From positions 496,001 to 560,000 of the forward strand of contig UEGR01000007.1 of assembly GCA_900465685.1 (NCBI GenBank): DNA of 64,000 bases, read 5' to 3'. Source of the stretch: Hyphomicrobiales bacterium. Lineage in GTDB: Bacteria; Pseudomonadota; Alphaproteobacteria; Rhizobiales; Rhizobiaceae. Positions 9,270-19,134 of this stretch are shown here, in pieces. The notes beneath the pieces are model-generated. The model worked only from the letters and a program-made list of their open reading frames with translations. It was not told where the DNA came from and searched no databases. Position numbers and translations under genes: made by a program. Each line of letters begins with the position of its first letter. The stretch's first letter is position 1.

Positions 9270-9878
9270 ATGGTTTCGCGCGGTCGCCCGCGCAGTTTCG
9301 ATCGCGATGCTGCGCTGGACAAGGTCATGAAGGTATTCTGGGCCAAAGGCTATGAATGCGCCCAGATCAGCGATTTCACGGCAGCCATAGGCATTACGCC
9401 GCCGAGCTTCTATGCCGCTTTCGGCAACAAGGAGCAGGCTTTTCGCGAAGCCGTCGATTTTTACCGGCGCACCATCGGCGCCACCCCCTTCGCAGCTCTG
9501 GAAGACGCCGCCACTATTCAGGATGGCATACGTCTCTGGCTCGAATTGAGCGCGGACAGCGCCTTTGCCTGCCCGGCTGGCGGCTGCATGATCAGCGTCA
9601 GCTCGATCCAGTGCAAACCGGAGAATGTGCCGATCAAGGAGTTCCTGACCGCCATTCGCCATACCAATCAGGAACTGCTTTCCAAGCGCCTGCAACGCGC
9701 CTTGTGCGAAGGCGACCTGCCGCCGGATACCGATATCACCCAGATGAGTGAGTTCTACCACGCAATCCAGCAGAGCCTCTCCTATGAGGCGCGCGACGGC
9801 AGTTCGCGTGCGGCAGTGCAGAAGATCATCGACATGGCCATGCGCGCCATGCCTGCGCGTGCGACTATCCCCGCATGA
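9270..9878 (+). CDS. TetR/AcrR family transcriptional regulator
   Basis: A 202-residue protein. The N-terminal 60 residues hold the TetR helix-turn-helix (ALDKVMKVFWAKGYECAQIS, then ITPPSFYAAFGNKEQAF). The remainder is a ligand-binding helical domain with several cysteines around CPAGGCMISVSS. The ribosome-binding site AGGGAGG precedes the ATG. It is divergent from the MFS pump and overlaps the VOC protein gene by 4 nt (ATGA). The layout suggests local control of the pump and possibly of the glyoxalase-like enzyme. Confidence 0.9.
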   Translation: MVSRGRPRSFDRDAALDKVMKVFWAKGYECAQISDFTAAIGITPPSFYAAFGNKEQAFREAVDFYRRTIGATPFAALEDAATIQDGIRLWLELSADSAFACPAGGCMISVSSIQCKPENVPIKEFLTAIRHTNQELLSKRLQRALCEGDLPPDTDITQMSEFYHAIQQSLSYEARDGSSRAAVQKIIDMAMRAMPARATIPA

Positions 9879-10240
9879 GCGGCACTATATCCGCGGTTCT
9901 GATCCACGTCGGCGATGTTGCAGCCGCTATCGAGTGGTATCGCAAAGCCTTTCCGCACGCCGTTCCCAAACATCTCGAAGCGTTTGATTTCAGCTATCTG
10001 CAAATCGGTGACATCGATCTGGAAATTGTTCCGGCGGACGAAAAGGTTTCGTCCGGTGCGGCGGGAAGCATTGTCTATTGGCACGTCGACAATTTCGATG
10101 AATCACTGGCACTTTTGATGGCCATCGGCGGCAAGCTCTATCGCGGACCGCTCGATATTCAGGATGGCATGCGCATGTGTCAGGTCCAAGACCTATGGGG
10201 CAATTGCATCGGCTTACGAGGTAAAAAAAGCCCGGCTTGA
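9875..10240 (+). CDS. VOC (glyoxalase/bleomycin-resistance) superfamily protein
   Basis: The 121-residue single-domain protein has the vicinal-oxygen-chelate pattern: VLIHVGDVAAAIEWYRKAF at the start, then paired beta-alpha-beta-beta-beta units ending QDLWGNCIGL. Such proteins bind a metal and act as isomerases, dioxygenases or drug-binding resistance proteins; which applies here is open. The start codon overlaps the tetR stop, so the two are co-translated. A terminator overlaps its last codons. Confidence 0.8.
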   Translation: MSGTISAVLIHVGDVAAAIEWYRKAFPHAVPKHLEAFDFSYLQIGDIDLEIVPADEKVSSGAAGSIVYWHVDNFDESLALLMAIGGKLYRGPLDIQDGMRMCQVQDLWGNCIGLRGKKSPA

Positions 10241-10253
10241 AGCCGGGCTTTTT
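10225..10253. terminator. Bidirectional terminator between VOC gene and pheT
   Basis: A stem of about 13 bp (AAAAAGCCCGGCT / AGCCGGGCTTTTT, 3-nt loop) includes the stop codon of the VOC gene and serves the convergent pheT as well. Confidence 0.9.
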
Positions 10254-10262
10254 GTTTTATGC

Positions 10263-12677
10263 TTATCCGCGCAGCACGCCGCCGGTCTGTTTGGCGACAC
10301 TCGCCACGACCTGCTTCGACAGTGCTTCCAGATCTTCATCGGTCAGGGTGCGATCCTGCGGCTGCAACAGCACTTCAACCGCGATCGACTTTTTGCCTTC
10401 GCCAAGCGATGCGCCCGTGAAGATGTCGAACACCTGCACGCCGACGATCAGCTTCTTGTCAGCGGCGGAAACCGCCTTCACGAGATTGCCCGCTTCGACA
10501 TTTGCATCCACCACAAAGGCATAATCGCGCTTGAGGCTCTGGAACTGCGACAGGTTGAGCGCAGGCTTCGTGCGGGTTGCCTTTGCCTTTGGCTCAGGGA
10601 TCGCATCGATATAGATTTCAAAGCCGCAGAGATTGCCCGATACATCGAGCGCTTCCAGCGTATCCGGATGGAACTCGCCAAACGTGCCGAGAACGACCTT
10701 GGGGCCAAGCTTCAGCGTGCCAGAACGGCCCGGGTGGAACCATTCCGGACCACCGGCTTCGATCTGGATGCGATCAACCGGCGCACCGGCCGCTTCCAAT
10801 GCGGCCAGCGCATCAGCCTTGGCGTCGAACACACCGACCGTCGCGGCATTGCCGGACCAGAAACGGCCAGCGCCGTCGACGCCTGCCGTTCCACGACGGA
10901 TACCGCCCGCCACACGGCGCTGCTTCTCCGGCGTGTCGCCTTCGTAAATGCCCGACACTTCGAACAAAGCAATATCGCCGAAACCGCGATCTGCATTGCG
11001 CTGTGCCGCAGCCAGAAGGCCCGGGAGAAGCGACGGGCGCATATCCGACATGTCGGAAGCAATCGGGTTGGCGAGCTTCAATTCCGGCTGGCCGCCGCCA
11101 AATGCCTTGGCCTGCGCTTCGGAAATGAAGGAATAGGTCACTGCTTCCAGCATGCCGCGCGAAGCGAGCATGCGGCGGGCATGACGCGTGCGGATCTGCA
11201 AGGTGGTCAGGATGCGGCCATTGACGGCGCCATGGCTTGGCAGCGGCTGCGGCTCGATCTGGTTGATGCCGTGAATGCGCATGACTTCTTCAACGAGGTC
11301 GGCCTTGCCTTCCACGTCTCCGCGCCATGTCGGCACCGTCGCCTTGATGACCTTGCCGTCACCTTCAACACCGAAACCGAGGCGCTTGAGAATTTCCAGC
11401 GAGGCGTCGTAGGAAACCTCGATACCCGTCAGACGCTTCACTTCCGTGACCGGGAAGTCGATGACGCGCGGCGCAGGAGCCTTGTAACCGACAACGTCGA
11501 GAACCGTCGGCTGTCCGCCGCACAGGTCGAGAACCAGCCTGGTCGCAATTTCCGCACCCGGAACCATCATTTCCGGATCGACGCCGCGTTCGAAACGATA
11601 GCGCGCATCGGTGACGATGCCGAGTTCACGGCCCGTGCGTGCAATCATGCGCGCATCCCACAGAGCGGATTCGATTAGCACATCGACCGTGTTTTCGTCG
11701 CAACCCGAATGCTCGCCGCCCATGATACCGGCAATCGATTCGGGACCGTTCTCATCGGCAATGATGTACATGCCGCTGTTCAGCTTGTATTCGCGCTGGT
11801 CGAGCGCCAGAATGGTTTCACCATCCTTGGCGGCACGCACCGTCAGATTGCCCTTGACCTTGGCAGCGTCGAACACATGCAGTGGACGGCCCTGATCGAA
11901 GGTCACGTAATTGGTGATGTCCACGAGTGCATTGATGGGGCGCAGACCGATTGCCTTCAGACGCTGCTGCATCCATTTCGGGCTCGGGCCGTTCTTCACG
12001 CCCTTGACCATGCGCAGCGCAAAGCCGAGACAGAACGGGTTTTCCGCATTTTGATCGAGAATGATCTTGACCGGCGTTTCGCCTTCGCCCTTGGCGGCGG
12101 CAGGCAGCGTGTCCTTCAGCGTGCCGAGACCGGCGGCTGCCAGATCGCGGGCAATACCGTGAATGCCGGTGCAATCAGCGCGGTTTGGCGTGAGGCCGAT
12201 TTCGATGATCGGATCATCAAGCCCCATATAGGCCGCAAAGCTGGTACCGACCGGCGCATTGTCCGGCAGATCGATGATGCCGTTGTGCTCGTCGGACAGT
12301 TCCAGCTCGCGCTCGGAACACATCATGCCGAAGCTCTCAACACCGCGAATCTTGCCGACCGACAGCGTGACATCGAGACCCGGAACATAGTCGCCCGGAC
12401 GGCCCAGAACACCGACCAGACCCGTGCGGGCGTTCGGCGCACCGCAAACAACCTGAACCGGCTTGCCATCGCCCGTATCGACGGAGAGCACGCGCAGCTT
12501 GTCAGCATCGGGATGCTGGGTGGCGCTCACCACCTTGGCGATCTTGAAAGCCTTGAAGGCGGAGCGGTCATCGACCGATTCCACTTCAAGACCGATATCG
12601 GTCAGCTTCTCGACGATCTGGTCGAGCGTCGCATCGGTTTCAAGGTGATCCTTGAGCCAGGAAAGCGTGAATTTCAT
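10263..12677 (-). CDS. pheT: Phenylalanyl-tRNA synthetase beta subunit
   Basis: The 804 residues are the usual length for PheT. The start is [21 protein letters not shown] tRNA-binding (EMAP-like) domain contains [15 protein letters not shown], and B3/B4, B5 and the C-terminal anticodon-binding domain follow. With PheS it forms the alpha2-beta2 enzyme charging tRNA-Phe; the beta subunit holds the editing site and tRNA contacts. It starts 21 nt after pheS with AGGAAAGGG in front. Confidence 0.98.
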   Translation of the reverse strand: MKFTLSWLKDHLETDATLDQIVEKLTDIGLEVESVDDRSAFKAFKIAKVVSATQHPDADKLRVLSVDTGDGKPVQVVCGAPNARTGLVGVLGRPGDYVPGLDVTLSVGKIRGVESFGMMCSERELELSDEHNGIIDLPDNAPVGTSFAAYMGLDDPIIEIGLTPNRADCTGIHGIARDLAAAGLGTLKDTLPAAAKGEGETPVKIILDQNAENPFCLGFALRMVKGVKNGPSPKWMQQRLKAIGLRPINALVDITNYVTFDQGRPLHVFDAAKVKGNLTVRAAKDGETILALDQREYKLNSGMYIIADENGPESIAGIMGGEHSGCDENTVDVLIESALWDARMIARTGRELGIVTDARYRFERGVDPEMMVPGAEIATRLVLDLCGGQPTVLDVVGYKAPAPRVIDFPVTEVKRLTGIEVSYDASLEILKRLGFGVEGDGKVIKATVPTWRGDVEGKADLVEEVMRIHGINQIEPQPLPSHGAVNGRILTTLQIRTRHARRMLASRGMLEAVTYSFISEAQAKAFGGGQPELKLANPIASDMSDMRPSLLPGLLAAAQRNADRGFGDIALFEVSGIYEGDTPEKQRRVAGGIRRGTAGVDGAGRFWSGNAATVGVFDAKADALAALEAAGAPVDRIQIEAGGPEWFHPGRSGTLKLGPKVVLGTFGEFHPDTLEALDVSGNLCGFEIYIDAIPEPKAKATRTKPALNLSQFQSLKRDYAFVVDANVEAGNLVKAVSAADKKLIVGVQVFDIFTGASLGEGKKSIAVEVLLQPQDRTLTDEDLEALSKQVVASVAKQTGGVLRG

Positions 12678-12698
12678 TTGTGTATCCCTTTCCTGTCT

Positions 12699-13808
12699 TT
12701 AAGCGCTCAGACCACCGAACAGCGTCGGCAGATCGAGCGGACGGAAACCGTAATGGTTGATCCAGCGCACATCAGCGTCGAAGAAGGCGCGCAGATCCGG
12801 CATGCCGTATTTCAGCATGGCGATGCGGTCGATGCCCATGCCCCAGGCAAAGCCCTGATAGATGTCCGGATCATAACCGGAAGCGCGCAGCACATTCGGA
12901 TGCACCATGCCGCAGCCCAGAATTTCGAGCCAGTCATTGCCTTCGCCGAACTTCACATGCGGGCCGGAGCGGTCGCACTGGATATCCACTTCAACAGATG
13001 GTTCCGTGAACGGGAAGAAGCTCGGGCGCATGCGCATCGTCACCGAAGGCACTTCGAAGAACGCCTTGCAGAACTCTTCCAGCACCCATTTCATGTTGGC
13101 GACATTGGCCGACTTGTCCACGACCAGACCTTCGACCTGATGGAACATCGGCGAATGAGTGGCGTCGGAATCCATGCGATAGGTCTTGCCCGGGATCACG
13201 ATGCGGATCGGCTCGTCGCGGCCTTCCTTGTCACGGATGGCTGCGAACTTCTCCATGGTGTGCACCTGCACCGGCGAGGTATGCGTGCGCAGAAGCTTGC
13301 GCTCGCCCTTCTCGTCCGGATTGAAGAAGAACGTGTCGTGCATTTCGCGCGCCGGGTGTCCTTCCGGGAAATTCAGCGCTGTGAAATTGTAGTAATCGGT
13401 CTCGATATCCGGACCTTCGGCAATCGAGAACCCCATATCGGCGAAGATCGCGGTGATTTCGTCCACCACCTGCGAAATCGGATGAATGCGACCGCGCGAA
13501 GCAGCGCTTTCACGAACCGGCAGCGTCACATCGACCTTTTCGCGCTCAAGGCGGGCGGCAACCGCAGCCTTGCGCAGCGCAGTCTTGCGCTCGGTCAGCG
13601 CATCGGTGACGCGGTTCTTCAAACCGTTGATCGCCGGTCCCTGAACCTGGCGCTCTTCTGGCGTCATGGTGCCAAGCAGCTTCAGCTTCTCGGAAACCGT
13701 GCCCTTCTTGCCCAGTGCCGCGACGCGGACCGCTTCAATCGCCTGCTCATCGCTGGCGGCGGCGATTTCGCCCATGATCGTTTGTTCGAGTTGTTCAAGA
13801 TCGCTCAT
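12699..13808 (-). CDS. pheS: Phenylalanyl-tRNA synthetase alpha subunit
   Basis: A 369-residue class II synthetase subunit with a coiled-coil N-terminus and a catalytic domain. Motif 2 lies around [13 protein letters not shown], motif 3 is [17 protein letters not shown], and [10 protein letters not shown] lies between them. It activates phenylalanine with ATP. It is first gene of pheST. In the 230 bp separating it from rplT, three tandem 40-bp hairpin repeats abut its ribosome-binding site. I see no leader peptide rich in Phe codons, so classical pheM-type attenuation is not supported. Confidence 0.98.
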   Translation of the reverse strand: MSDLEQLEQTIMGEIAAASDEQAIEAVRVAALGKKGTVSEKLKLLGTMTPEERQVQGPAINGLKNRVTDALTERKTALRKAAVAARLEREKVDVTLPVRESAASRGRIHPISQVVDEITAIFADMGFSIAEGPDIETDYYNFTALNFPEGHPAREMHDTFFFNPDEKGERKLLRTHTSPVQVHTMEKFAAIRDKEGRDEPIRIVIPGKTYRMDSDATHSPMFHQVEGLVVDKSANVANMKWVLEEFCKAFFEVPSVTMRMRPSFFPFTEPSVEVDIQCDRSGPHVKFGEGNDWLEILGCGMVHPNVLRASGYDPDIYQGFAWGMGIDRIAMLKYGMPDLRAFFDADVRWINHYGFRPLDLPTLFGGLSA

Positions 13809-13810
13809 TT

Positions 13811-13931
13811 GTTACGTCCCTGTCGCGTCTTAGACGCTCCACGCCTCTTGGTTAGCTTCCCACTCGTGTCTAAAGACACTCGTCGCCTCTTGGTTTACGT
13901 CCCTGTCGCGCCTGCAACGTCCACGCCTCTT
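13811..13931 (-). repeat. Three tandem ~40-bp hairpin units in front of pheS
   Basis: The units are 13811-13850, 13851-13892 and 13893-13931. In the pheS direction each opens AAGAGGCG and two close GACAGGGACGTAA. The middle varies but is self-complementary in two of them (GCGTCTAAGACGC; TGTCTTTAGACA). The last unit ends 2 nt before the pheS start codon. A fourth copy stands in front of rpmI (14683-14722). Confidence 0.75.
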
Positions 13932-13971
13932 CATCGGCGATATTTGCGGTGGGCACCAGATAAGAAAGAAA

Positions 13972-14000
13972 AACCCGCGCCAGCCGAGCCAGCGCGGGTT
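13972..14000 (-). terminator. Intrinsic terminator of rplT
   Basis: AACCCGCGC (13972-13980) pairs with GCGCGGGTT (13992-14000). Read on the minus strand it is followed by TTTTTCTTTC. It separates rpmI-rplT from pheST. Confidence 0.85.
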
Positions 14001-14035
14001 CCCCAAATTCACAATATCACTTGGGAAGGGCTGGC

Positions 14036-14440
14036 TTAGCGGACAGCGCCTTCAAAAGCGTTCGGCGTTTCGGTGTTCTTGAGGTACTCAAGAGCCTTCT
14101 TCGCCGATGCAACCAGCGCACCGAATGCATCCGGTTCATGGATTGCGATGTCAGACAGGACCTTGCGGTCAACTTCGATACCAGCCTTGGCCAGACCGTC
14201 GATGAAACGGCCATAGGTCAGGCCCTGCTCACGGACAGCAGCATTGATGCGCTGGATCCAGAGAGCGCGGAAGGTACGCTTGCGATTCTTGCGGTCGCGA
14301 TAAGCATACTGCTTCGAACGATCAACTGCAGCCTTAGCGGTGCGGATGGTGTTCTTGCGACGACCGCGGAAACCGGCAGCCTGATCGAGAACTTTTTTGT
14401 GCTTGGCGTGTGAAGTAACGCCGCGTTTTACGCGTGCCAT
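14036..14440 (-). CDS. rplT: 50S ribosomal protein L20
   Basis: A 134-residue basic protein starting [19 protein letters not shown], with the L20 signature [18 protein letters not shown]. It binds 23S rRNA early in 50S assembly and in other bacteria represses its own operon. It lies 27 nt downstream of rpmI with AAGGAG in front. Confidence 0.98.
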   Translation of the reverse strand: MARVKRGVTSHAKHKKVLDQAAGFRGRRKNTIRTAKAAVDRSKQYAYRDRKNRKRTFRALWIQRINAAVREQGLTYGRFIDGLAKAGIEVDRKVLSDIAIHEPDAFGALVASAKKALEYLKNTETPNAFEGAVR

Positions 14441-14467
14441 ATTATGATCTCCTTAAAGGACAGCGGC

Positions 14468-14668
14468 TTAGAGGCCGTTAGGCAGGAACTGTTTTACGAT
14501 CTTCGCATCTGCATCGGCGAGCACCATGGTGCCGCGAGCATCGCGAATGAACTTGTTCGAGCGCTTGATCATGCCATGGCGCTTACCAGCGGCGGCAGCT
14601 TTAATCTTGCCAGTGCCAGTGATTTTGAACCGCTTCTTGGCGGCCGATTTGGTCTTCATCTTGGGCAT
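14468..14668 (-). CDS. rpmI: 50S ribosomal protein L35
   Basis: 66 residues; the sequence [20 protein letters not shown] is typical of L35, and the strongly basic [17 protein letters not shown] follows. It is the partner gene of rplT. AAAGGAG lies before the ATG, directly after a hairpin repeat unit shared with pheS. In many bacteria infC is immediately upstream; here a methyltransferase-like gene sits in between. Confidence 0.98.
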   Translation of the reverse strand: MPKMKTKSAAKKRFKITGTGKIKAAAAGKRHGMIKRSNKFIRDARGTMVLADADAKIVKQFLPNGL

Positions 14669-14682
14669 TTTGCTACTCCTTT

Positions 14683-14722
14683 GTTTAGTCCCCGTCGTGC
14701 CTGCAGCACTTCACGCCTCTTG
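14683..14722 (-). repeat. Fourth copy of the 40-bp hairpin unit, in front of rpmI
   Basis: In the rpmI direction it opens CAAGAGGCGTG, has the hairpin GTGCTGCAGGCAC and closes GACGGGGACTAAAC. It ends 14 nt before the rpmI ATG, just upstream of the AAAGGAG site. The rest of the rpmI upstream region (14723-14892) holds only a weak CCGCC/GGCGG pairing near 14800-14835. Confidence 0.7.
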
Positions 14723-14892
14723 TTTTCAAGGGCACTCATGCCTGGGTCACACAGGAACCGTGTTTTTACTTTCAGGCAGACCGAGCCTGAAAAGCATACG
14801 AAACCGCCACGGCATGCCCTGCCGGGCGGTTCGAACGCGGCCTTATAGGCTCAAAGCCCATAAAACGCAATGGCTGAATCGACTGAAATGAC

Positions 14893-15507
14893 TCAATAAA
14901 GCCGCAGCAAAACCGGCAGGGCATGAATGTCCTGCAGGTACTCGATAAATTCGAAGAATGGATAGGCCACGAAGAACACCAGACCGTCCGTAAAGGTGCG
15001 ATACAGGCGGTCCGGCTTCACCGTCACGGTCGTATCGTCATTATAGACCGAGAACTTCGGGAAGAAGCGAGGAACGTCGCGGCAATAAGCGCGATACGGT
15101 TCGCCGAAATTCTGCTCCAGAAACTTTTCCTCCGTGCGAATGACGATGGAAAAGGCGACGTAGCAAAGGACACCGAAGCCGACAGCGACGATGACGCTGC
15201 CCGTTTGCGCGCCGATGCCCATGGCGCCAAGCGTGCTGAACACATAAAGCGGGTTGCGCGTCATCGAATAAGGGCCGCTGCGCACGATTTCGGCGCTCTT
15301 GCGCCCACCGATATACAACGTGCACCACATGCGCCCGAGAATCGCGGCAACGATGAAGCTGAGGCCGATGGACTCAATATATTCATGCACCCGCCCAACC
15401 CAGGACGAGCGGACGAAAAGCAGCGCGATCACCAGAAGCGCAATCACAACGCCAATCGCCAGACGGCGGCGCTGCTGATACTTCCCCAATTCACCTATTG
15501 TCTTCAT
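14893..15507 (-). CDS. Isoprenylcysteine methyltransferase-like (ICMT/PEMT family) membrane protein
   Basis: The 204-residue protein has about four to five membrane segments and the family's C-terminal SAM-binding block: RSGPYSMTRNPLYVFSTLG in the middle and RTEEKFLEQNFGEPYRAYCR later. In prokaryotes such enzymes methylate lipids or small acceptors and not prenylated proteins; the substrate here is unknown. It lies between infC and rpmI on the same strand, interrupting the usual translation operon. Confidence 0.8.
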   Translation of the reverse strand: MKTIGELGKYQQRRRLAIGVVIALLVIALLFVRSSWVGRVHEYIESIGLSFIVAAILGRMWCTLYIGGRKSAEIVRSGPYSMTRNPLYVFSTLGAMGIGAQTGSVIVAVGFGVLCYVAFSIVIRTEEKFLEQNFGEPYRAYCRDVPRFFPKFSVYNDDTTVTVKPDRLYRTFTDGLVFFVAYPFFEFIEYLQDIHALPVLLRLY

Positions 15508-15560
15508 GATCGTTCCACGGTTGCCAAATTCATTGCGGCCCAGTTGCTTACTTGCAAAGA

Positions 15561-15583
15561 AAAACCGCCCGAAGGCGGCTTTT
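15561..15583 (-). terminator. Intrinsic terminator of infC
   Basis: CCGCC, loop CGAA/TTCG, GGCGG, with A-run on one side and T-run on the other. It is the short tetraloop type of terminator, about 20 nt after the infC stop. Confidence 0.7.
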
Positions 15584-15603
15584 CAACGACTATACTGAAA
15601 AAA

Positions 15604-16140
15604 TCAGCGCGGTGCGAGCACCATCATCATCTGACGGCCTTCGAGCTTTGGCTCGGACTCGACCTTCGCGATTTCGACGGTGTCTTCCTTGACGCGTTGC
15701 AGAAGCTTCATACCCAGCTCCTGGTGCGCCATTTCACGGCCGCGGAAACGCAAGGTAACCTTGACCTTGTCGCCTTCTTCAAAGAAACGCACAGCAGCCT
15801 TCATCTTCACCTCATAGTCATGGGTGTCGATGTTCGGTCGCATCTTGATTTCCTTGATTTCAACCGTTTTCTGCTTCTTGCGTGCCTCGGCGGCCTTTTT
15901 CTGGTTCTGATACTTCAGCTTACCAAGGTCTACGATCTTGCAAACCGGAGGCTCTGCGTTCGGCACGATCTCAACGAGATCGAGGCCCGCTTCCTCTGCC
16001 ATGGCGATAGCTTCCTGAATGGAAACATCACCGTGGTTCTGGCCTTCGGCATCGATAAGCTGGACCCGGGGAACCCGGATGTCACGGTTGGAGCGCGGTC
16101 CGTCTTTCTGGACCGGCGTCGCTCTGAACGGTCGGCGAAT
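15604..16140 (-). CDS. infC: Translation initiation factor IF-3, AUU start codon
   Basis: 178 residues when started at the ATT codon at 16140-16138. The N-terminal domain contains [20 protein letters not shown], the linker is rich in Lys/Glu, and the C-terminal domain contains [20 protein letters not shown]-3 keeps 30S subunits free and proofreads start codons. AGGAG lies 9 nt before ATT, whereas the ATG 30 nt upstream has no ribosome-binding site. A rare AUU start is the classical autoregulatory feature of infC: it is read well only when IF-3 is scarce. Confidence 0.93.
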   Translation of the reverse strand: MRRPFRATPVQKDGPRSNRDIRVPRVQLIDAEGQNHGDVSIQEAIAMAEEAGLDLVEIVPNAEPPVCKIVDLGKLKYQNQKKAAEARKKQKTVEIKEIKMRPNIDTHDYEVKMKAAVRFFEEGDKVKVTLRFRGREMAHQELGMKLLQRVKEDTVEIAKVESEPKLEGRQMMMVLAPR

Positions 16141-16438
16141 GGTCGTTATCTCCTGATTGTTAACGTTCATACGGCAAGAACTTTTGTCGCTTACACGACA
16201 TATCCCCGATCAAACCGCAGTTGAACGCGGAAATGTCGTCAAGCAAGCGGCGAAGTCAATAGCATCTTTGACAGGAAAAATCACCCCCACGTGATAAAGA
16301 GCTAAATCGGGGGCGAAAAGCGACATATCGGTCACATTTCCTTCAATTTCAAGGTGCGCCAAACGCTTGGGTCAATCGCGCGGGTTTCCACGCTCCACAA
16401 GACATGGCAAAAGACATCCCAATTATCGGGAGACTCAA

Positions 16439-17242
16439 ATGAGCAATGCGGGGCCAGACGTGGAGCAGGAATTGCTGCCGGAATTTCTTGACGTGGACGG
16501 CGCGAAGATCGCTGTTCGCCACAGAGAGGGCAAAAATCAGCCCGGCGTCGTCTGGTTGGGTGGCTATCGCTCCGACATGCTTGGCACCAAGGCTGTGGTT
16601 CTCGACCAATGGGCCGAAAAGACTGGCCACAGCGCGCTGAGGCTCGATTATTCCGGTCATGGCGAATCCGGTGGCGACTTCAACGAGGGCACGATCTCAC
16701 GCTGGCTCAACGAAAGCCTTGCCGTCTACCATCACTATGCAAAGGGCCCGCAGATTCTCGTCGGCTCATCCATGGGCGGCTGGATCGCGCTGCGCATGGC
16801 GCAGGAACTGAAGAAGCAAGGCAAATCGCCTGCGGGTATTGTGCTGATCGCCCCTGCCCCCGATTTCACGGCGGCGCTTGTCGAGCCGAGCCTTTCCGAC
16901 GCGCAGAAGCGTGACTTGCAGGAAAAGGGCTATTTCGAAGAGCCTTCAGACTATTCGCCCAATCCTTATGTCTACACACGTGCATTGATCGAAGACGGTC
17001 GCAAGAACCTCGTGCTCAAGGGCATTATCGAAACGGGTTGCCCGGTGCATATTCTGCAAGGCATGCAAGACCCGGATGTGCCCTATAGACATGCGCTGAC
17101 GCTCGTGGAGCATCTGCCGGTTGACGATGTGACACTGACGCTTGTGCGTGACGGTGACCACCGGCTGTCGCGGCCGCAGGATCTCGATCTTCTCATCCGC
17201 ACGGTTTCCGGTCTGGCAGAACGCGTAGCCGCAACACAATAA
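16439..17242 (+). CDS. Alpha/beta hydrolase
   Basis: A 267-residue hydrolase with nucleophile elbow GSSMGG, an upstream DYSGHGESGG loop and a late Asp/His pair (QDPDVPYRHA, GDGDHRLSRP). It resembles the ABHD10/thioesterase branch by general sequence feel, but the substrate is not evident. MSNAGPDVEQ was chosen as the start, with CGGGAG in front. It is followed 27 nt later by the BenE-like transporter gene. Confidence 0.8.
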   Translation: MSNAGPDVEQELLPEFLDVDGAKIAVRHREGKNQPGVVWLGGYRSDMLGTKAVVLDQWAEKTGHSALRLDYSGHGESGGDFNEGTISRWLNESLAVYHHYAKGPQILVGSSMGGWIALRMAQELKKQGKSPAGIVLIAPAPDFTAALVEPSLSDAQKRDLQEKGYFEEPSDYSPNPYVYTRALIEDGRKNLVLKGIIETGCPVHILQGMQDPDVPYRHALTLVEHLPVDDVTLTLVRDGDHRLSRPQDLDLLIRTVSGLAERVAATQ

Positions 17243-17269
17243 CGGGCAACAGCATAACGGGGCATCATC

Positions 17270-18421
17270 ATGCGCTTTTCGGTCATCGCGTCATCGGCGG
17301 TTGCTGCCATTGTCGGCTTCGGCGGCACGCTGGCGCTGATCATCGCCGCCGCACAGGTTCTAGGCGCAACCCAGGCCCAAACGGCCAGCTGGGTCACGGC
17401 CATCTGCCTTTCGATCGCCGCCTCTTCCGCCTGGCTGAGCACGCGCTATCGCATGCCCATCATCGCGGCATGGTCGACACCCGGACTGGCGCTGATCGGT
17501 GCGAGCGCCGGTTTCACCATGGCCGAAGCGGTCGGCGCCTTCATCGTGACGGCGCTGGCGTTGATTGCCACCGGACTGATCCGCCAACTGTCGGTGCTGG
17601 TGTCACGCATACCCGCATCGGTTGCCTCCGGCATGCTTGCGGGCGTCTTGCTCAGCTTCGTCATCGCTGCCGCAAAGACCGTCCCCTTCGATCCTGTTTT
17701 CGTCCTGCCGCTGGTGGCGCTGTTCTTCCTGATCCGCCTCTTCAACCCATCGCTGGCGGTCATCGCGGTTCTGGTGGTCGGCATGATCTTCGCGCTTGTT
17801 TCTGGTCGCTCGCCAACCCTGCCCGCACCGGAAATCTCGACGCTCACCCTCGTCTGGCCGGAATTTCATCTGGGCGCGATGATCGGCCTCGCCTTGCCGC
17901 TCTATCTCGTGACCATGGCTTCGCAGAACCTGCCCGGTTTCGCAGTGCTGCGCGCATCCGGCTATGAGCCGCCGACCAGCGCCTGCCTGCGCGTGACGGG
18001 CTTGTTCTCCATTCTGTCCGCACCCTTCGGCGCATCGACCACCAATCTGGCAGCAATTTCGGCAGCGCTCTGCACCAATCCCGACGCGCATCCAGATCCG
18101 ACCAAGCGCTGGCTGACCGGCCCCGTCTACGCGGCAATCTATGTAATATTCGCTTTGTTCGGCGCATCGCTGGTCGCGATCTTCGCCGTCTTGCCAACAA
18201 CGCTGATCGCGCTGGCCGCCGGTCTTGCCCTGACCGGCCCGTTCATCAATGCCATGTCACTGGCCCTGAAAGACGAACCGGAGCGCCTCGCAGCCACGAT
18301 TACCTTCGCTGTCACCGCCTCCGGCATGGCATTTTTCGGGGTCGGCTCCGCCTTCTGGGCCCTGATTGCCGGGCTTGCCGTTACTTTTCTCGAACATTTT
18401 CGCAAAAAAATTTCGAGATAA
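17270..18421 (+). CDS. benE: BenE family benzoate/H+ symporter-like transporter
   Basis: The 383-residue protein has about eleven to twelve membrane segments. BenE features are the N-terminal VVGFGGTLALIIAAAQVLG-like helix and the central block LVTMASQNLPGFAVLRASGY, followed by PFGASTTNLAAISAALC. Characterised relatives import benzoate with protons, but no benzoate-degradation gene is nearby, so the substrate is open. GGGG lies before the ATG. It probably forms a pair with the hydrolase. Confidence 0.85.
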   Translation: MRFSVIASSAVAAIVGFGGTLALIIAAAQVLGATQAQTASWVTAICLSIAASSAWLSTRYRMPIIAAWSTPGLALIGASAGFTMAEAVGAFIVTALALIATGLIRQLSVLVSRIPASVASGMLAGVLLSFVIAAAKTVPFDPVFVLPLVALFFLIRLFNPSLAVIAVLVVGMIFALVSGRSPTLPAPEISTLTLVWPEFHLGAMIGLALPLYLVTMASQNLPGFAVLRASGYEPPTSACLRVTGLFSILSAPFGASTTNLAAISAALCTNPDAHPDPTKRWLTGPVYAAIYVIFALFGASLVAIFAVLPTTLIALAAGLALTGPFINAMSLALKDEPERLAATITFAVTASGMAFFGVGSAFWALIAGLAVTFLEHFRKKISR

Positions 18422-18578
18422 TCACATTAGTTAGCTTGGACCCTGCCTGAAACGAAGTGGAATCGGATTACGACATTCTTGAAATGCCGCAATCCCTTCA
18501 CCAATTCGAAATCAAGCCGCCAGACACAAATGTCCGCATGATGTGGACTTGGCAGGCCTGATTATTATGGAGCAGACC

Positions 18579-19025
18579 ATGACCAATTCCGCATTGATCC
18601 GACCGGCATGGACGCCAGCCACGATTGCGCTGATGGTGCTCGGCTTCTTTCTCTTCTGGCCGCTTGGCCTTGCCATGCTCGCCTATATTCTTTGGGGCGA
18701 CCGCCTCGAAGGGTTCAAGCGCGGCGTCAACGAGAAGACCGATTCCATGTTCGGTTCTTTCCGCAACTGCCGCAAGAGCGAGAGCTTCAACTTTGGCAGC
18801 GCAACCGGCAATGCAGCCTTCGACGACTGGCGTCGCGAAGAACTGGACCGCCTTGCCGAAGAGCGCCGCAAGCTTGACGAAGCCCGCGCCGAATTCGAAT
18901 CCTATGCCGCTGAGCTTCGCCGCGCACGCGACAAGGAAGAGTTCGACCGCTTCATGGCCGAGCGTCGCGCTGCTGCCAAGAAGACGCCAGCCAAGGGTGG
19001 CAAGAACGACATCACTGATCTTTGA
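18579..19025 (+). CDS. DUF2852 family membrane-anchored protein
   Basis: The 148-residue protein has one hydrophobic hairpin near residues 12-37 (ATIALMVLGFFLFWPLGLAM), followed by WGDRLEGFKRG and a long charged coiled coil (LDRLAEERRKLDEARAEFES). This matches the alphaproteobacterial DUF2852 family. Function unknown. The start at MTNSAL has GGAG 7 nt upstream; earlier ATGs lack this. It is monocistronic, with a terminator at 19054-19078. Confidence 0.8.
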   Translation: MTNSALIRPAWTPATIALMVLGFFLFWPLGLAMLAYILWGDRLEGFKRGVNEKTDSMFGSFRNCRKSESFNFGSATGNAAFDDWRREELDRLAEERRKLDEARAEFESYAAELRRARDKEEFDRFMAERRAAAKKTPAKGGKNDITDL

Positions 19026-19053
19026 TAGGGTATAACACCCTGAAATCTCTCGA

Positions 19054-19080
19054 AACGGCGCGATTTTACCGCGCCGTTTT
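19054..19080 (+). terminator. Intrinsic terminator after DUF2852 gene
   Basis: AACGGCGCG pairs with CGCGCCGTT (9 bp) around a 7-nt loop, followed by TTTTGC. Confidence 0.85.
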
Positions 19081-19134
19081 GCTTAAAAGAGCTTTTTTGT
19101 CTGGCTTTTCACACGAATCGCTTATTCTTAAGCG

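Noticed and set aside
13809-14035. Phe-codon leader peptide or T-box before pheS
   Set aside because: No short frame rich in Phe codons and no T-box sequence; the region is tandem hairpin repeats plus the rplT terminator.
11709-14039. Long plus-strand frames opposite pheT/pheS (also 10164-11678)
   Set aside because: Antisense shadows of confidently identified synthetase genes; composition is His/Arg-rich as expected for reverse frames.
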